Shown here: positions 7,306 to 15,417 of the stretch, piece after piece
How the letters are laid out: each line of letters starts with the position of its first letter
Position numbering within the stretch: the first letter of the stretch is position 1
From: Prevotella sp. UBA3675
Lineage (GTDB): Bacteria > Bacteroidota > Bacteroidia > Bacteroidales > Bacteroidaceae
Length of the DNA: 20,099 nt
Assembly (NCBI GenBank): GCA_002372235.1
Contig: DFJI01000041.1
Location: forward strand, 1 to 20,099
Reading direction: 5' to 3'
Position numbers and translations under genes: made by a program
The notes under the pieces: model-generated
Databases searched by the model: none
What the model saw: the letters and a program-made list of their open reading frames with translations, nothing else
Told to the model about the DNA's origin: nothing

Positions 7306-8452
7306 TGACTACGTAAAAATCTATTGTCGCTCTGGCAAGGGCGGACGTGGCAGCATGCATCTGCGCCACGTGAAGTATAACCCAAATGGAGGACCTGACG
7401 GTGGTGATGGCGGCAAGGGCGGAAGCATCATCTTGCGTGGCAATCACAACTACTGGACCCTGTTGCACCTGCGCTATGCTCGCCACATCTTTGCCGAACA
7501 TGGCGGCAACGGCGGCAAGGACAAGTGTCACGGCACCGACGGAAAGGATGTGTATATCGACGTGCCGCCTGGTACGGTGGTCTATAATGCCGAGACGGGT
7601 AAGTTCGTTTGCGATGTGGCCTACGACGGACAGGAGGTGGTCTTGCTGAAAGGCGGACGCGGCGGACTGGGCAATTTCCAGTTCCGCACGGCCACGAATC
7701 AGGCTCCGCGCTTTGCCCAGCCCGGCGAGCCCATGCAGGAGATGACTGTCATTCTGGAGCTCAAGCTGCTGGCCGACGTAGGATTGGTGGGCTTCCCCAA
7801 CGCGGGCAAGTCAACGCTGGTCTCGGCACTCTCGAATGCCCGTCCGAAGATTGCCAACTATCCCTTCACCACGATGGAGCCTTCGCTTGGCATCGTGGGC
7901 TATCGCGACAACAAGTCGTTCGTGATGGCCGATATTCCCGGAATCATCGAAGGTGCCTCGGAGGGCAAGGGGCTTGGATTGCGCTTCTTGCGCCATATTG
8001 AGCGCAACTCACTATTGCTGTTCATGGTGCCGGGCGATACCGATGACATCAAGCACGAATATGAAATCCTGCTCAATGAGCTGCGACAGTTCAATCCTGA
8101 AATGCTCGCAAAGCATCGCGTGCTGGCCGTCACGAAGTGCGACCTGCTCGACGATGAGCTGATGGAACTGCTCAAGGAGTCGCTTCCCGACGATCTGCCT
8201 GTCGTGTTCATCTCAGCCGTCACGGGCTTTGGCTTGGAAGAGCTGAAGGACGTGCTGTGGCGTGAGCTGAATGCCGAGAGCAATAAGTTGCAAGCCATTA
8301 CCGCTGAAGACACACTCGTGCATCGCGACAAGAACATGAGCACTTTTGCAATTGAGCTGGAAGATGAAGGCGAACTCGAGGATATCGAATATCTTGACGA
8401 TGACGAGATAGAAGATGTCGATGAAATGGAGGATTTTGACGATAACGAATAA
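7289..8452 (+). CDS. obgE: GTPase ObgE/CgtA
   Basis: This GTPase acts in late 50S ribosome assembly and stringent-response signalling. I use ATG 7289 (MESNFVDYVKIYCRSGKGGR), because conserved Obg N-termini begin here; an in-frame TTG five codons upstream is not needed. Residues 1-160 are the glycine-rich Obg fold (GGPDGGDGGKGGS, GGNGGKDK, GGRGGLGNFQFRT). The G domain has GFPNAGKST (from residue 168), DIPGI, TKCD and SAVTG. The C-terminus is a very acidic tail (EDIEYLDDDEIEDVDEMED), variable in this family. The 387-residue length fits Bacteroidota homologues. The gene is probably cotranscribed with adk and with the M23 gene 13 bases downstream. Its leader carries two decoy copies of its own start codon region. 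Confidence 0.97.
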   Translation: MESNFVDYVKIYCRSGKGGRGSMHLRHVKYNPNGGPDGGDGGKGGSIILRGNHNYWTLLHLRYARHIFAEHGGNGGKDKCHGTDGKDVYIDVPPGTVVYNAETGKFVCDVAYDGQEVVLLKGGRGGLGNFQFRTATNQAPRFAQPGEPMQEMTVILELKLLADVGLVGFPNAGKSTLVSALSNARPKIANYPFTTMEPSLGIVGYRDNKSFVMADIPGIIEGASEGKGLGLRFLRHIERNSLLLFMVPGDTDDIKHEYEILLNELRQFNPEMLAKHRVLAVTKCDLLDDELMELLKESLPDDLPVVFISAVTGFGLEELKDVLWRELNAESNKLQAITAEDTLVHRDKNMSTFAIELEDEGELEDIEYLDDDEIEDVDEMEDFDDNE

Positions 8453-8465
8453 GGAATAGAACTGA

Positions 8466-9596
8466 ATGAGACTGTCACCCTTCTTTTTCGCAATAACCTT
8501 CGCCACGGCAATCACGTCTTGTGCTCAGACCATCAGCTTCACTACGTTGGAACAGCAGAAAATAGCGATTGAGACACCCGGACTCTTCGAGCGTAGTGAT
8601 GCCTACACCGTTGACTTTGCTGTCTATGGGGAGAAAGACTACTGTTTTCCGTTGCCCGTGGGACGGGTGGAAAGCAATACTGACAATGTGCTCCGCATTG
8701 TCACGAAGAAAGGCGATGCAGTGAAGGCGATGTTCGATGGCGTGGTGCGCATGTCGTGGCATCATCCGCAGTATGGGCATGTCGTGGTGTTGCGCCATGA
8801 CAACGGGTTGGAGACGGTCTATGCTCAGAATCGGGAGAACCGCGTGAAGGTGGGACAGAAAGTGAAGGCTGGGCAGACCGTTGCCATCGTCGGGGGTGAC
8901 GTTGACGCGACCTATTGCGACTTTTCCATTATGATCAATGGTGGGCGCATCAATCCTGAGATACTCATTGCGCCCAAAGCCCACCGGCTGCTGAAGCAGA
9001 AAGTGCTGTTTGAGAAGAAGGGATTCCATGTAGAGGTGAGCGTGGTGGAACACGACCCTTGGGTGGACGAGCAGCAGAAGACAGAGGAGGCCAAGGCAAT
9101 CTTAAAGCAGGATCCCTTTGGGAAGAGCAATCAGTTTACGCTCGATTTGGCCAATATCCCCGATGGCGAGTGGTGCTATCCGCTGGCAGGGGCCAAAGTC
9201 ATCAGTCCGTACAACAACAACCGTGGCAGCCATCGTCATACAGGCGTTGACCTGAAGACTCGTCCCAACGACAACATTCTGGCGGCCTTCGATGGTGTGG
9301 TCACCATGTCGCAGCGATTCTACGGCTATGGCAACTGTATCATCGTTCGTCATGCCAACGGATTGGAAACACTCTATAGCCATAACGCGAAGAATCTCGT
9401 GAAGGTGGGCGAGCATGTGAAGGCCGGACAAGTCATAGCCTTGACCGGGCGTACGGGCCGGGCTTCGACTGAGCATTTGCATTTTGAGGTGCGAGTCAAC
9501 GGTAAACACTACAATCCCAATCTCATCTTCGACCATGACACTAAGCAACTACGTCGTAAGAAGCTTACGTTCTTCAAGAATGGCAGAGTGAAGTAA
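8466..9596 (+). CDS. Lipoprotein with two M23 (LytM-type) domains, the first degenerate
   Basis: The N-terminus MRLSPFFFAITFATAITSC has an ITSC lipobox, predicting lipidation at C19. Two M23 beta-barrel modules follow. The C-terminal one (about 235-362) keeps the zinc-site motifs HTGVD (H258, D262) and HLHFE (H337, H339), so it could cleave peptidoglycan cross-links. The N-terminal module (about 55-170) has the fold's glycine and loop pattern (FDGVVRMSWHHPQYGHVVVLRHDNGLETVYAQN). It lacks the zinc ligands: the HxGxD site is replaced by VLRIVTKKGD and HLHFE by YCDFSI. It may therefore be structural or regulatory, as in LytM activators. The gene starts 13 bases after obgE, so it is likely in the same transcript. 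A peptidase/pseudopeptidase pair in one chain is the notable feature. Confidence 0.87.
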   Translation: MRLSPFFFAITFATAITSCAQTISFTTLEQQKIAIETPGLFERSDAYTVDFAVYGEKDYCFPLPVGRVESNTDNVLRIVTKKGDAVKAMFDGVVRMSWHHPQYGHVVVLRHDNGLETVYAQNRENRVKVGQKVKAGQTVAIVGGDVDATYCDFSIMINGGRINPEILIAPKAHRLLKQKVLFEKKGFHVEVSVVEHDPWVDEQQKTEEAKAILKQDPFGKSNQFTLDLANIPDGEWCYPLAGAKVISPYNNNRGSHRHTGVDLKTRPNDNILAAFDGVVTMSQRFYGYGNCIIVRHANGLETLYSHNAKNLVKVGEHVKAGQVIALTGRTGRASTEHLHFEVRVNGKHYNPNLIFDHDTKQLRRKKLTFFKNGRVK

Positions 9597-9646
9597 AAAC
9601 TGATTGCTGACATTCATCAAGAATGGCTGTGTGAAGTGAAAAACGA
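9570..9646 (+). repeat. 43-bp duplication of the M23 gene 3' end
   Basis: TTCTTCAAGAATGGCAGAG from 9570 is repeated from 9613 as TTCATCAAGAATGGCTGTG, with about 34 alignable bases and five or so differences. The first copy encodes the true C-terminus FFKNGRVK plus stop; the second would read FIKNGCVK plus stop but lies after the stop codon. It is a relic of a small tandem duplication. Confidence 0.8.
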
Positions 9647-9752
9647 ACACATACTTGCATGAACTTTGCATAAACAAAAAAGGCTATAAAACTTTTTAAC
9701 TATTAGCAGAAATATTTTGACTGGTATAGGTATCTATATCAGTTTTTTTAAT

Positions 9753-9760
9753 TAATTTTG
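9753..9760 (+). promoter_or_regulatory. Putative -7 box for the receptor-lipoprotein operon
   Basis: TAATTTTG matches TAnnTTTG, 45 bases before the ATG at 9806. A TTTG at 9716-9719 is about 33 bases upstream, too far for the usual 19-21 base spacing. The leader is very AT-rich. Confidence 0.5.
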
Positions 9761-9805
9761 CACCGCAAATAATAATTTAATTTAAATTAATTGTATTTCT
9801 TTTTT

Positions 9806-12800
9806 ATGCAGAAGAGATTTTTCTTCCTCATGGCATTACTGTTAACGATGTCGCTAACGGCAATGGCACAAATCACAACTTCAAGTATGGCTGGTAGAGT
9901 GACGGTCGAGGGTACGACCGAGAGTGTCATTGGTGCCACCGTGCAGGCAGTGCACGAGCCTTCTGGCACGCGCTATGCCGCTGTAACTAACACGTCGGGC
10001 CGTTTCAGTATGCAGGGTATGCGTACTGGTGGGCCGTATGTAGTGACCGTAAGCTATATTGGCTATCAGACCAAGACTTACCGTGGCATTACGCTCCAGT
10101 TGGGTGAGACCTATAATCTGGATGCCCGGATCTCGGAGAATGCCAATGAGCTGAGCGAAGTCATCATCAGTGGTAAGGCTACGAAGTTCACCGCTGAGAA
10201 GACCGGTGCTTCGACCAACATCACCAGTGCGCAGATCACCAACCTGCCCACTGTGACGCGCAGCATCACCGATGTGACCCGTCTGTCTCCCTACGGTGGC
10301 AATGGCATGAGCTTTGCCGGTGCAGATGGCCGTATGGCCAACTTCACCGTGGATGGTGCCAACTTCAACAACAACTTTGGCTTGACCCAAGGTCTTCCTG
10401 GCGGTGGCAACCCTATCTCTATCGATGCCATCGAGGAGCTGCAGGTGGTAATCTCACCGTTCGACGTTCGTCAGACCAACTTCATTGGCGGCGGTGTGAA
10501 CGCTATCACCAAGTCGGGTACGAACACCTTCAAGGGTAGTGCCTACGTGTATCATCGCAATGAGAACATGCGTGGCGATGCCGTTGACCATCAGACCGTG
10601 GCCGGCGCACGCGACAAGGACCGCAACACCACGTATGGCCTTACCTTTGGTGGCCCCATCATCAAGAACAAGTTGTTCTTCTTCGTGAGCGGTGAAATGT
10701 CGATGATTCCTACCGTGGCTAATCGCTGGCGCGCTTCTACCGATGGCGTGGCCAATCCCGACCAGTACATTTCGCGCACCACAGAGAGCGACCTTCAGAA
10801 AGTGTCTGACTATGTGAGTAAGACCTATGGCTATAATACTGGCTCTTACACCAGCTTCCCTGCCGATGAGAAGAACTACAAGATTCTGGCCCGCTTAGAC
10901 TGGAATATCACCGACAAGCATCGCTTGGCCCTGCGCTATAACTATACAAAGAACCGGATTTGGAACTCGCCCAGCGGCACCTCAATGGACGGCGGCACTC
11001 GTATGGCCGACAACCGCATGTCGAAGTCATCAATGTCGTTTGCCAACTCTATGTATTCAACAGACAATCTGGTTCACTCGTTCTCTGTCGATCTGAACAG
11101 CCGTTTCACCGATAACCTGTCTAACCAGCTGTTGGCTACTTTCTCCAAGCTCGACGACGTTCGTGGCACCATGTCTGACGAGTTTCCCTTCATCGACATT
11201 GTGAAGGATGACAACAACTACATGGCATTGGGCTATGAGCTGTTCACCTATAACAATGCCGTGCACAACACCATTTGGAACATCAAGGACGACGTGACCT
11301 ACTATCTGGGTCAGCACAAGATCATGGCTGGCCTGAGCTATGAGCATCAGATGGCCGACAACCAGTACATGCGTAACGGAACGGGCTACTATCGCTATCA
11401 GTGGAACGACGATCCCGCTGCGATGTTCAATGCAGCTCCTGAAGTTGTCTGCCTCACCTACGGTTATGGCGGCGAGACCAAACCCGCAGCGCGCGTACAG
11501 TTTAATAAAGCTGGCATCTACGCTCAGGACGAATGGAACATTCTCGACAACCTGAAGCTGACCTATGGCCTGCGTGTCGATGGTCTGTTCTTCAACAATA
11601 AGGACCTGATGACCAATCAGGCCATCTACGAGCTCGACTACAATGGCCGTCACATCGACACTGGCAAGTGGCCAAAAGCCAGTATCACGGTGTCGCCCCG
11701 TATCGGTTTCACTTACGACGTGTTCGGCGATAAGAGCCTGAAGCTGCGCGGTGGTACCGGTCTGTTCTCGGGCCGTCTGCCCCTCGTGTTCTTCACCAAC
11801 ATGCCCACCAATGGCGGTATGGTACAGTATCAGGCACAGATCAATGCTGCTAATGCTGCGAAGAAAGGCTTCACGATGGATGAGTTCAAGGGAGGCCCCA
11901 TTGCCTCGCTCGATGCGCTCAAGCAGAAGCTCTACGGTCTGGGCTATCCTCAGACCATCTCGCCTGAGGACGGAACCGTTCCCTCGTCTATCTGTGGCGT
12001 CGATCCTAACTTCAAGATGCCTCAGGTGTGGAAGAGCTCACTGGCCATCGACTATCAGTTCCCCGTGTCGTTCCCCTTCACCATCACTGCCGAGGGCATC
12101 TTCAACAAGACCGTCAATGCTGTGTGCATCTCAGACTGGAGCATTCCCAACGTGGGCGGATTTGCCCGCTTCAACGGTGTCGATGACCGTCCTGTCTTCC
12201 CCAGCGGATTCCGTACAGGTACGAAGGCTTTCATACTGGAGAACACCAAGAAAGGCTATGGCTGGTCGGCCAACGTGACGTTGAATCTTCAGCCGTTTGA
12301 GTGGATGAGCCTGATGGCAGCTTACACGCACACCGTGCAGAAGGAAATTACCGGTATGCCTGGCTCGAATGCCGAGAGTGCCTTCACATACGTTCCTTCG
12401 GTTGAGGGACCGAACAACATCAAGTTGCACAATTCGCAGTTTGTTACGCCCGACCGCGTAGTGGCTTCGGCTACGCTCCACGACAAGTGCGGCAACCACT
12501 ATAGCCTGATCTACGAGGCATGGCGCGGCGGCTATAACAACTCTTATATGATGGCAAACGATTTCAACGGCGACGGCTACAACTATGATGCCGTCTATGT
12601 GCCTACCGACGAGCAGGTGGCTGCCAACTTGTTCCGCTTCGTGTCAGAAGACGACAAGACCCGCTTCATGGACTATGTGCACAACACCGACTATCTGAAG
12701 AAGCGCCAGGGCAAGTACTCTGAGCCCTACAGTGTCTATTCTCCTTGGGTGCACCGCATCGACCTCAGCTACAAGCACGACTTCAAGCTCTATTCAGGCA

Positions 12801-13060
12801 AGACAAAGCACATCCTGCAGGTCAGCCTTGATGTGAAGAACGTGCTCAACTTCTTCAATTCCAGCTGGGGCGTGAGCAAATGGATGAATCCCGACCTGAC
12901 CGAGGGCCGTATCCTGAAGTACGAAGGTGTTGACAAGGAAGGCTTCGCAACCTTCTCTACACCTGAATACATCAAGGCCGATACTCAGACGTGGAAGCCC
13001 AATCCTTCTATCGGACAGTGCTGGAATGCCTCAGTCGGTCTCAAATACTATTTCAATTAA
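9806..13060 (+). CDS. Oar-like TonB-dependent outer-membrane receptor
   Basis: I start at ATG 9806 (MQKRFFFLMALLLTMSLTAMAQ, signal peptide) rather than the in-frame TTG five codons upstream. Residues about 27-110 are a carboxypeptidase-regulatory-like beta domain (VTVEGTTESVIGATVQAV, NTSGRFSMQGMRTGGPYVV, YIGYQTKTYRGI). A plug-like region follows (about 125-235: VTRSITDVTRLSPYGGNGMS, then DAIEELQVVISPFDVRQTNF). Next comes a long beta-barrel ending NASVGLKYYFN. At 1084 residues it fits the Oar/OmpA-related TonB-dependent transporter group better than SusC, and no SusD gene follows. The next gene, 21 bases downstream, encodes a surface-type lipoprotein and is probably its partner. The substrate cannot be read from sequence; peptide or protein transport is known for some relatives. 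Confidence 0.9.
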   Translation: MQKRFFFLMALLLTMSLTAMAQITTSSMAGRVTVEGTTESVIGATVQAVHEPSGTRYAAVTNTSGRFSMQGMRTGGPYVVTVSYIGYQTKTYRGITLQLGETYNLDARISENANELSEVIISGKATKFTAEKTGASTNITSAQITNLPTVTRSITDVTRLSPYGGNGMSFAGADGRMANFTVDGANFNNNFGLTQGLPGGGNPISIDAIEELQVVISPFDVRQTNFIGGGVNAITKSGTNTFKGSAYVYHRNENMRGDAVDHQTVAGARDKDRNTTYGLTFGGPIIKNKLFFFVSGEMSMIPTVANRWRASTDGVANPDQYISRTTESDLQKVSDYVSKTYGYNTGSYTSFPADEKNYKILARLDWNITDKHRLALRYNYTKNRIWNSPSGTSMDGGTRMADNRMSKSSMSFANSMYSTDNLVHSFSVDLNSRFTDNLSNQLLATFSKLDDVRGTMSDEFPFIDIVKDDNNYMALGYELFTYNNAVHNTIWNIKDDVTYYLGQHKIMAGLSYEHQMADNQYMRNGTGYYRYQWNDDPAAMFNAAPEVVCLTYGYGGETKPAARVQFNKAGIYAQDEWNILDNLKLTYGLRVDGLFFNNKDLMTNQAIYELDYNGRHIDTGKWPKASITVSPRIGFTYDVFGDKSLKLRGGTGLFSGRLPLVFFTNMPTNGGMVQYQAQINAANAAKKGFTMDEFKGGPIASLDALKQKLYGLGYPQTISPEDGTVPSSICGVDPNFKMPQVWKSSLAIDYQFPVSFPFTITAEGIFNKTVNAVCISDWSIPNVGGFARFNGVDDRPVFPSGFRTGTKAFILENTKKGYGWSANVTLNLQPFEWMSLMAAYTHTVQKEITGMPGSNAESAFTYVPSVEGPNNIKLHNSQFVTPDRVVASATLHDKCGNHYSLIYEAWRGGYNNSYMMANDFNGDGYNYDAVYVPTDEQVAANLFRFVSEDDKTRFMDYVHNTDYLKKRQGKYSEPYSVYSPWVHRIDLSYKHDFKLYSGKTKHILQVSLDVKNVLNFFNSSWGVSKWMNPDLTEGRILKYEGVDKEGFATFSTPEYIKADTQTWKPNPSIGQCWNASVGLKYYFN

Positions 13061-13081
13061 TCACACGCCAAAACAACAGTT

Positions 13082-14878
13082 ATGAAATTTAAGCATATCA
13101 TTCCATCTTTCCTCGCAGCGCTCGCTTTTGTAGTGGTAGGCTGTTCGGAAGACGACGAGAAGACCTATCTTGACGGTCTGCGCGTCTCACAGTCGTATGT
13201 CTCTATCAGTGAGAATGGAGGCAAGGCAACGATTACCATCGATGCTAACGCCGATTGGGCTTTCAAGAATATCAATGAGGTGACTGTCACCGTGAAGGAT
13301 GCTGCCGGCAACGTTTTGAAGAACGCTAAGGGCAAGGATTCAACAAGGGTAGAGAAGCAAGCAGCTCCTGAGTGGCTGACCGTGACACCAACCTCTGGTG
13401 CTGCTGGTCAGACCGAAATCACATTCTCAGCTGAGAGCACACTCGATGGTCGCACGGCCAATCTGGAGATCGTTTGTGGCGGCAACTCCCAGCTCATCAA
13501 TGTGGTTCAGGGCGAGTCGAAGATTTCAGATGCCACCTGCGCTGAAGTCATGGAGGGACCGGAAAGCAAGACCTATCGCGTGAAAGGTATCGTGACGCGA
13601 ATTGCCAACACTGAGTATGGCAACTGGTATCTGGACGACGGCAGCTATTCAGGCTTCGCCTCTACATCAGGCAACAAGGATGGTCTTTACATCTACGGCA
13701 CGCTCGACAAGAGTGGCAAGGCTGGCAAGAATAATTCTATTGCCGATTGGGGCATTGAGGTAGGCGACGAGATCACCGTTGAAGGTCCGAAGTCGGTCTA
13801 TAACGGAACCGTCGAGCTGGTCAATGTCACTGTGGTGAAGATTGAGAAATCGCTCATCAAGGTCGATTCGCTCAGTGTGAAAGATGGCCATCTCCCCGTC
13901 GCGGGTGGTGACATCACTGCATTCGTCACCTGCAAGGGCAATGGCATCAGTGTGGAAATTCCCGAGGATGCTCGCGAATGGCTCACCATGACATCGGTCA
14001 CAGCCAACAGCGTGACATTTCACGTTGCAGCCAACACAGGCGGCAGTCGCAAGACTACACTCACCTTCAAGACCAATGACGGAACGAAGGACTACTCCGC
14101 TGAGACAACCATCAGTCAGGATGCCTTCACGCTGCCTCATGGAGAAGCTGAGAACGATCCCTTCACTGTGGAAGAAGTGCTTGCCTACGTTCAGTCACTC
14201 GGTACTAAGGAGTCGGAAAACAACGTCTATGTGAAGGGCGTTATCTCAAGCATCAAATATACCTATAGTGCACAGTTTGGCACGGCTACCTACAACATTT
14301 CTGATGATGGCAACGAAGAAAACGTGTTCACCGTCTATTCCAGCTACTATCTGAACAATCAGCCTTGGGTTGAAGGCAATGACCAGATTGAAGTGGGCGA
14401 TAAGGTATTGGTTTGCGGAAAGGTAATCAACTACAATGGCACCACACCTGAGTTCGCCAGCAAGAAGAGCTATCTGGTATCACTGCAAAAGGCAAGCGCT
14501 CCCGATCCGGGCACACTGGAGAATCCCTTCACTCCTACACAGGCACTTGAGACAGCTGGCAAACTGAATGGTGATGAGAAGGAGGTAAGTGAGCAAGACT
14601 ACTACATTAAGGGAAAGATTTCTCAAATCAAGTACGAGTTCAGTGCAAATTTCGGTACGGCTCAGTTCCACATCTCTGCCGACGGCACCACCGAGGGTGA
14701 TCAATTCCTAATCTACGGTACCTACTATCTTGGCAACCGTGCTTGGCTTGAGGGTGATACCCAGATTGCCGTAGGAGACGACGTGATTATCTGTGGTAAG
14801 ATAACCAACTATAACGGTACGCTTGAAACAGCAAACAAGAAGAATTACATCTACTCGCTGAACGGAGCTACTGAGTAG
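13082..14878 (+). CDS. Putative surface lipoprotein with BACON-like and OB-fold-like domains
   Basis: The signal peptide ends with the lipobox VVGC (C21), followed by SEDDEK. An acidic stretch after the cysteine is compatible with the surface-export signal of Bacteroidota lipoproteins. Visible modules in order are a BACON-like domain (about 36-145, PEWLTVTPTSGAAGQTEITF) and an OB-like domain (about 148-255, YRVKGIVTRIANTEYGNWYL). A second BACON-like domain follows (about 258-345, REWLTMTSVTANSVTFHV). Two closely related OB-like domains finish the protein: about 360-468 (NVYVKGVISSIKYTYSAQFG) and 478-595 (DYYIKGKISQIKYEFSANFG). The last two share GDDVIICGKITNYNGT-type ends. No catalytic domain is seen. 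BACON domains commonly bind glycans or mucin and OB folds bind sugars or nucleic acids, so a ligand-capturing role for the adjacent receptor is inferred. The gene is followed by a strong terminator. Confidence 0.8.
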   Translation: MKFKHIIPSFLAALAFVVVGCSEDDEKTYLDGLRVSQSYVSISENGGKATITIDANADWAFKNINEVTVTVKDAAGNVLKNAKGKDSTRVEKQAAPEWLTVTPTSGAAGQTEITFSAESTLDGRTANLEIVCGGNSQLINVVQGESKISDATCAEVMEGPESKTYRVKGIVTRIANTEYGNWYLDDGSYSGFASTSGNKDGLYIYGTLDKSGKAGKNNSIADWGIEVGDEITVEGPKSVYNGTVELVNVTVVKIEKSLIKVDSLSVKDGHLPVAGGDITAFVTCKGNGISVEIPEDAREWLTMTSVTANSVTFHVAANTGGSRKTTLTFKTNDGTKDYSAETTISQDAFTLPHGEAENDPFTVEEVLAYVQSLGTKESENNVYVKGVISSIKYTYSAQFGTATYNISDDGNEENVFTVYSSYYLNNQPWVEGNDQIEVGDKVLVCGKVINYNGTTPEFASKKSYLVSLQKASAPDPGTLENPFTPTQALETAGKLNGDEKEVSEQDYYIKGKISQIKYEFSANFGTAQFHISADGTTEGDQFLIYGTYYLGNRAWLEGDTQIAVGDDVIICGKITNYNGTLETANKKNYIYSLNGATE

Positions 14879-14901
14879 TTAGGTGTAATTTAGCGAAATT
14901 C

Positions 14902-14945
14902 AGCCCCTGAATCGTTTGACGGTTCAGGGGCTTGTTTGTTTTCCT
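14902..14945 (+). terminator. Rho-independent terminator of the receptor-lipoprotein operon
   Basis: AGCCCCTGAA pairs perfectly with TTCAGGGGCT. The stem extends inward by three weaker pairs to a five-base loop and is followed by a T-rich stretch (TGTTTGTTTTCCTTTT). It starts 23 bases after the lipoprotein stop. Confidence 0.88.
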
Positions 14946-14949
14946 TTTC

Positions 14950-15147
14950 TGAGTCACAAGGGGGAATAAGTGTGAGCATCATTCACTGTGAGTGGGAGCG
15001 TCATTCACTCTGAGTGGGGACGTCATCTGTCCTAAGTCGCAACGTCATCTTTCCTAAAACACGTTGTAATCTATCCTGTATCGTTCGATGATATCGCCTA
15101 AATCATGATGTGGCGTAGGCTAAAGGATGCTGTGAAATGACCAAGAT
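14950..15147. repeat. Degenerate 22-bp tandem array (locus 2, 7-9 units)
   Basis: Clear 22-base units start at 14972, 14994, 15016, 15038, 15060, 15082 and 15104, with weaker units before and after. Units such as CGTCATCTGTCCTAAGTCG and CGTCATCTTTCCTAAAA share the consensus ATCTTnCCTAAGTCGTG with the array at 671-868. There are no spacers and no coding frame. It lies between the lipoprotein terminator and the hairpins at 15250. The bases from 15148 to 15249 hold nothing recognisable beyond a possible further decayed unit near 15163. Confidence 0.75.
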
Positions 15148-15249
15148 GGTGGCCATGAAGAATCCTAAAGTGTTAGCAATGACTGAGGAGAATGATGATG
15201 GAAAGACAGTGAGGAACAGCTCTGTTTCTCTCTAACGAAAGAATGTTGT

Positions 15250-15416
15250 AAAAACATCTGCTCCATCTGCTCCCCTTCGTCTAACTGTTTGAAAATCAAT
15301 CCGTTGTCAGCGGAGCAGATAGGAAGCAGATAAAAAGATCTGCTCCCATCTGCTTCCTCGGTAAGTAATTGATACTCAGAGAGATGCAGATGGGAGCAGA
15401 TGGAGCAGATGTTTTT
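15250..15416. repeat. Nested CTGCTCC inverted repeats (copies C and D), probable terminator of the M23-LysM gene
   Basis: The outer arms 15250-15274 and 15392-15416 are a perfect 25-base inverted repeat: AAAAACATCTGCTCCATCTG plus CTCCC, and its complement ending GATGTTTTT. Inside are two further arms (AGCGGAGCAGATAGGAAGC near 15309 and ATCTGCTCCCATCTGCTTCC at 15338), so either two adjacent hairpins (15254-15331 and 15338-15411) or one cruciform can form. It ends one base from the stop codon of the minus-strand gene at 15418. Read on that strand, the stem ends in a run of five T, as in a terminator. Confidence 0.85.
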
Positions 15417-15417
15417 G

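Noticed and set aside
7900..8511. Serine-rich open frame antisense to obgE
   Set aside because: The long serine run is the mirror image of the GAT/GAA-rich acidic tail of ObgE; no independent coding signal.
13082..14878. Secreted nuclease
   Set aside because: OB-like domains of this type can accompany nuclease or phosphatase modules, but no catalytic motif is present in any of the five domains.
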